Positions 61,376 to 64,000 of a DNA stretch of 64,000 nt are shown piece after piece. This DNA comes from Pseudoroseomonas ludipueritiae. Its GTDB lineage: Bacteria; Pseudomonadota; Alphaproteobacteria; Acetobacterales; Acetobacteraceae. The translations under genes and the position numbers were made by a program. Numbering within the stretch: position 1 is the first letter of the stretch; every line of letters starts with the position of its first letter. Under the pieces are notes generated by a model. It was not told where the DNA came from. It made no database searches and worked only from the letters and a program-made list of their open reading frames with translations. The stretch covers positions 30,337 through 94,336 of the forward strand of contig NZ_JACTUZ010000006.1 in the NCBI RefSeq assembly GCF_014490445.1. The letters run 5' to 3'.

Positions 61376-63107
61376 GGATCTCCCGCAATTCCCGTGCTGC
61401 TGGATAGCAGGTAGGGCGCCAGAGGCGCAGATCAGTTGCTGCTCCTCCCTCTCCCGAGATCTGCCATGCTAAGCATCTGCTGCCCCTGATCCCGGCGGGG
61501 TTGCTGGTCCGGCAAATTCTGCCGGCGCCGGATGGCCTCGTTATCGTCGCAGCATCCCGGAACCGAACGGTCGCCTGCCCGGATTGCGGCTTCCTGTCCG
61601 CTTTGGTGCACAGCCGCTATGAGCGCCGGCTGCAGGATTTGCCCTGGCAGGGCCGCCCCGTGACCCTGCGGATTCAGGCACGCCGGCTGCGATGCCGCAA
61701 TCCGGAGTGCCGGCGTCAGACCTTTGCCGAGCGCCTGGCAGCGGGCGCCGCCGCTGCGGCACGCCGCACCCTTCGGTTGGCCGATCTGCAACGGCATCTC
61801 GGCCTCGCCCTGGGCGGTGAGGCCGGCGCACGGCTCGCGTCGAGACTGGCCATTGCTATCAGCGCCGACACGCTGATCCGCATGACCCGCCGGGATCATC
61901 CGCCACCGGAACCCAGCCCACCTCCGCGTGTGCTTGGCGTGGATGACTGGGCTTGGCGCCGCGGCCATCGGTACGGCAGCATCCTCCTCGACCTGGAGCG
62001 CAACCGGGTGCTCGATCTCCTGCCTGATCGCCAGGCCGAGACCCTGAGCCACTGGCTGAGGCAGCACCCTGGCGTGGAGGTTGTCGCCCGGGACCGGGCC
62101 TGCACCTACGCGGATGGCGCGCGCCAAGGGGCACCGGGCGCCGTGCAGGTCGCCGACCGCTGGCATCTGCTGCGCAATCTCGGTGATGCTGTCCAGGCCG
62201 TGGTGGGGCGCCACCACGCCGCCATCCGGCGGATCGGACGAGAGGTGGCGGCCGGCTGCGCCATCAGGGCGGCGGCCGCTGTTCCCATGCAGGCCAGACC
62301 CTCGGCAGCCCAGCAGCGCCAGGAGACGGGACGGGCGCGGCGGCAGGCCCGTTACGAGGAAGCCGCCCACATGCAGGCGGCCGGCGCCTCGATCAGCGAC
62401 ATGTCGCGCCAGCTGAACGCCGATCGCAAGACGCTCCGCCGCTGGCTGCAGGCCGGGGCGGCCCCGAGCTGGCCCAGGATACCTCGGGGCAGCATCCTGG
62501 ATCGCCATCGCACCACCCTGGAGCAGCGCTGGGCGGAGGGCTGCCACAATGCGGTTCGGCTTTGGCGTGAACTGGCTGGCGCCGGCTTTCCGGGTCGCCC
62601 CTCGACAGTCAGGGCCTGGGCCACCGAGCGGCGCAGGCGTGATCCCGCAGACTCCCAGCCAGGAGCAGCCAGGGGGCAGATCTGGCAACCGCCAACACTC
62701 CGACGCACCACGCGTCTCCTCATGGCAGATGGCGAGCTACCATCCGACACCGACCGCACATTCGCCGCGCGCCTGCTGGAGATGCCGGCACTGCTGGCCA
62801 CAGTCGTGGCCGCCAGGCGCATTGCCCGCCTGCTGCGGCGGGAAGGGGATGACAGGCTTGAGGAGGCGCTGGATGAAGCTGCCGCCAGTCCCCTCGCAAG
62901 CTTTGTCACCGAACTGCGCAAGGACATCGCGGCGGTGCGGGCCGCACTTGAGCTGCCCTGGACCACCAGTCCCGTTGAGGGCCAGATTAACCGGCTGAAG
63001 ATGATCAAGCGCACCATGTATGGCCGCGCGGGCTTTGAACTGCTCCGTGCCCGCGTTCTCTGCGTCTCATGAGGCCAAGACAGCAGCACGGGAATTGCGG
63101 GAGATCC
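61376..63107 (+). mobile_element. ISL3-family insertion sequence, complete
   Basis: A 1732-bp element with perfect 27-bp terminal inverted repeats (left 61376-61402, starting GGATCTCCCGCAATTC; right 63081-63107). It is bordered by 8-bp direct repeats, as expected for ISL3. It carries a single full-length transposase. Intact ends and duplication show recent insertion, just upstream of padR. Confidence 0.95.
61501..63072 (+). CDS. tnpA: ISL3-family transposase
   Basis: This 523-residue DDE transposase has an N-terminal zinc-ribbon-like part (ACPDCGF and CRNPECRRQTF). The catalytic core begins VLGVDDWAWRRGHRYGSIL, with VVARDRACTYADG and the C-terminal PVEGQINRLKMIKRTMYGR. The start at TTG 61501 is uncertain because the frame is open upstream to about 61410. 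No frameshift is seen. Confidence 0.93.
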   Translation: MLVRQILPAPDGLVIVAASRNRTVACPDCGFLSALVHSRYERRLQDLPWQGRPVTLRIQARRLRCRNPECRRQTFAERLAAGAAAAARRTLRLADLQRHLGLALGGEAGARLASRLAIAISADTLIRMTRRDHPPPEPSPPPRVLGVDDWAWRRGHRYGSILLDLERNRVLDLLPDRQAETLSHWLRQHPGVEVVARDRACTYADGARQGAPGAVQVADRWHLLRNLGDAVQAVVGRHHAAIRRIGREVAAGCAIRAAAAVPMQARPSAAQQRQETGRARRQARYEEAAHMQAAGASISDMSRQLNADRKTLRRWLQAGAAPSWPRIPRGSILDRHRTTLEQRWAEGCHNAVRLWRELAGAGFPGRPSTVRAWATERRRRDPADSQPGAARGQIWQPPTLRRTTRLLMADGELPSDTDRTFAARLLEMPALLATVVAARRIARLLRREGDDRLEEALDEAAASPLASFVTELRKDIAAVRAALELPWTTSPVEGQINRLKMIKRTMYGRAGFELLRARVLCVS

Positions 63108-63115
63108 GCATCTAT
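63108..63115. repeat. Right 8-bp target-site duplication
   Basis: GCATCTAT, identical to 61368-61375. Confidence 0.9.
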
Positions 63116-63602
63116 CTCGGCCACTGGGCGATCGGTTGAACTATGTCCGGTTTCGGGAAGTCGCCCGCGGTAAAAGCGCGACTGCTGTGGGCGCGAAGCA
63201 GCCCTCGACGGCTCCGCAGCAGCCCCCGTCTCGCACGATAACTCGCGCTTATCGTGCTGACGCGCAGCAGCCTGCACGGCTTGCCGTAATCCCACCCCTC
63301 GCAGGGCATGGCTCGAGCCGCCCAGGAACCTTGCCGGCCCCGGCCGGTTGAGGAGGGCATCACCCGAAGTGGCAGGATCCCGAGCGGCGGTGCCGGCCCT
63401 TCCGCAGCAGCGCGCCGGTGCCGCCATGCTCTCCCCTCTCAGCGACCTATAGGCTTCGATGATTGTGCTGGCTTTGCTGGCGCTCCCGTGTTGCCGGATT
63501 CACGCTCCTCCCCTGCCGCGCTATACAGCGTAGGCCCGCCGCGAGCCGTCAGGCTGCGTATGGTGGGGGGTCGTCGCGATCTGGGCCTTGTGGCGGCTCC
63601 CC
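63116..63602. other. Intergenic region with a 25-bp palindrome
   Basis: No gene is recognisable in nearly 490 bp. At 63233-63257 GCACGATAA-CTCGCGC-TTATCGTGC forms a perfect 9-bp inverted repeat around a 7-bp core. It could be an operator, resolution site or part of a replication or partition locus. Confidence 0.5.
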
Positions 63603-64000
63603 CTACCCAGCTGAGCCCTCCAGCAGCCCCCATTTCGCCGCCAGCGTTGCGCGCTCAGCCGCCGGCAGGGCGCTGCCCTCCCCTTCCCTCCCCTTCTCCA
63701 TAGCTTTCTTTTTCACTGCAGAGACTTCGGCTGACCGAGTCTCGGTATCGCTTACGGCCCACTGCGCCGGCGCGGCGAAAAGGTAAGCGCTGGTCCACTG
63801 GCACCAGCGGCCGGCCACCACCAGGCCGCGCCGCACATGGCCCATGATGCCGGCCGCCTCGATGCGCCGCAGGGCCAGCTGCACGGTGGAGCGGGCGCAG
63901 CCGGCCCATTCCGCCAGCTGGCCGAGGCTGGGGTCACAGACGCCGTGGCGGGACGGGCCGCGGTAGAGCAGCGTCCACAGCACCAGGATGCCGGTGCGGC
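63603..64000 (-). CDS. Helix-turn-helix protein, 5' end beyond window
   Basis: At least 132 residues are visible, open to the right edge. A winged-helix segment (GQLAEWAGCARSTVQLALRR, truncated here, then AGIMGHVRRGLVVAGRW) is followed by a charged tail. The type is common on alphaproteobacterial plasmids. Its start lies outside, and the function is unknown. Confidence 0.6.
   Translation of the reverse strand, partial: RTGILVLWTLLYRGPSRHGVCDPSLGQLAEWAGCARSTVQLALRRIEAAGIMGHVRRGLVVAGRWCQWTSAYLFAAPAQWAVSDTETRSAEVSAVKKKAMEKGREGEGSALPAAERATLAAKWGLLEGSAG

Noticed and set aside
61432-62688. Long minus-strand frame within the insertion sequence
   Set aside because: Complement of the transposase with no recognisable domain.

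Overview
The window is GC-rich DNA (roughly two thirds G+C by eye) with alphaproteobacterial-style gene packing: many 4-base ATGA/GTGA overlaps, frequent GTG and TTG starts, and Tat-type signals. Gene content (arsenite oxidase, two CopA/CopB copper systems, PbrR-like regulators, an ISL3-family insertion sequence, a partial helix-turn-helix gene at the right edge) fits a heavy-metal resistance island or plasmid of an Acetobacterales-like organism (Roseomonas-type). The taxon is an inference. I see no rRNA, tRNA, CRISPR array or housekeeping operon.

Layout. 1-0.8 kb: a partial MerR regulator divergent from a tiny protein made of three 28-residue His/Asp repeats. 1.1-4.5 kb: an lspA-sco-pcuAC-dsbB-dsbA operon read leftward from a PbrR-like promoter, next to a merR gene killed by an in-frame stop. 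4.6-16.4 kb: a first copper region, with DUF305 proteins, a duplicated RTX protein, a Csp-like Cys bundle, DUF2933, copD, copC, a sensor kinase/response regulator pair, a Cu(I) P-type ATPase and copZ with back-to-back CueR-type promoters. 16.5-23.9 kb: a second copper region, with a cupredoxin, the multicopper oxidase CopA, CopB, a pseudoazurin, a second two-component pair, DUF411 and Met-rich exported proteins. 24-35.5 kb: a decayed rcnA followed by an arsenic island: a PstS-like binding protein, an ArsR-ArsC fusion, GAPDH and ArsJ in one direction, arsenite oxidase aioBA in the other, then arsR, arsC, arsB and arsH. 35.6-39.9 kb: mercury-type genes (a MerF/MerT-like membrane protein, GDCCVxC protein, three MerR regulators, an ACR3-like exporter) with frameshifted remnants. 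40-45.3 kb: a pbr-like operon (HMA peptide, Zn/Cd/Pb ATPase, a second lspA, ccdA, CDF, and a glutaminase-only NAD synthase). 45.5-55.6 kb: a Cu-ATPase relic, small exported Met/Cys proteins and cusCBA. 56-61.3 kb: an ABC exporter with its own CueR-type promoter, then an MFS and FAD-oxidoreductase pair under a PadR repressor with paired operators. 61.4-63.1 kb: an intact ISL3-type element with perfect terminal repeats and an 8-bp target duplication.

How it works together. Copper is pumped from the cytoplasm by the P-type ATPase with CopZ, oxidised and bound in the periplasm by CopA/CopB/CopC, the cupredoxin, pseudoazurin and Met-rich proteins, and removed by CusCBA. Arsenite can be oxidised outside by AioBA or exported by ArsB. 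Arsenate can be reduced by two types of ArsC, or converted by GAPDH to an arseno-ester and exported by ArsJ. Regulation is dominated by MerR-type promoters with a 19-bp spacer: I count nine, including near-identical ones 36 kb apart, which suggests cross-control.
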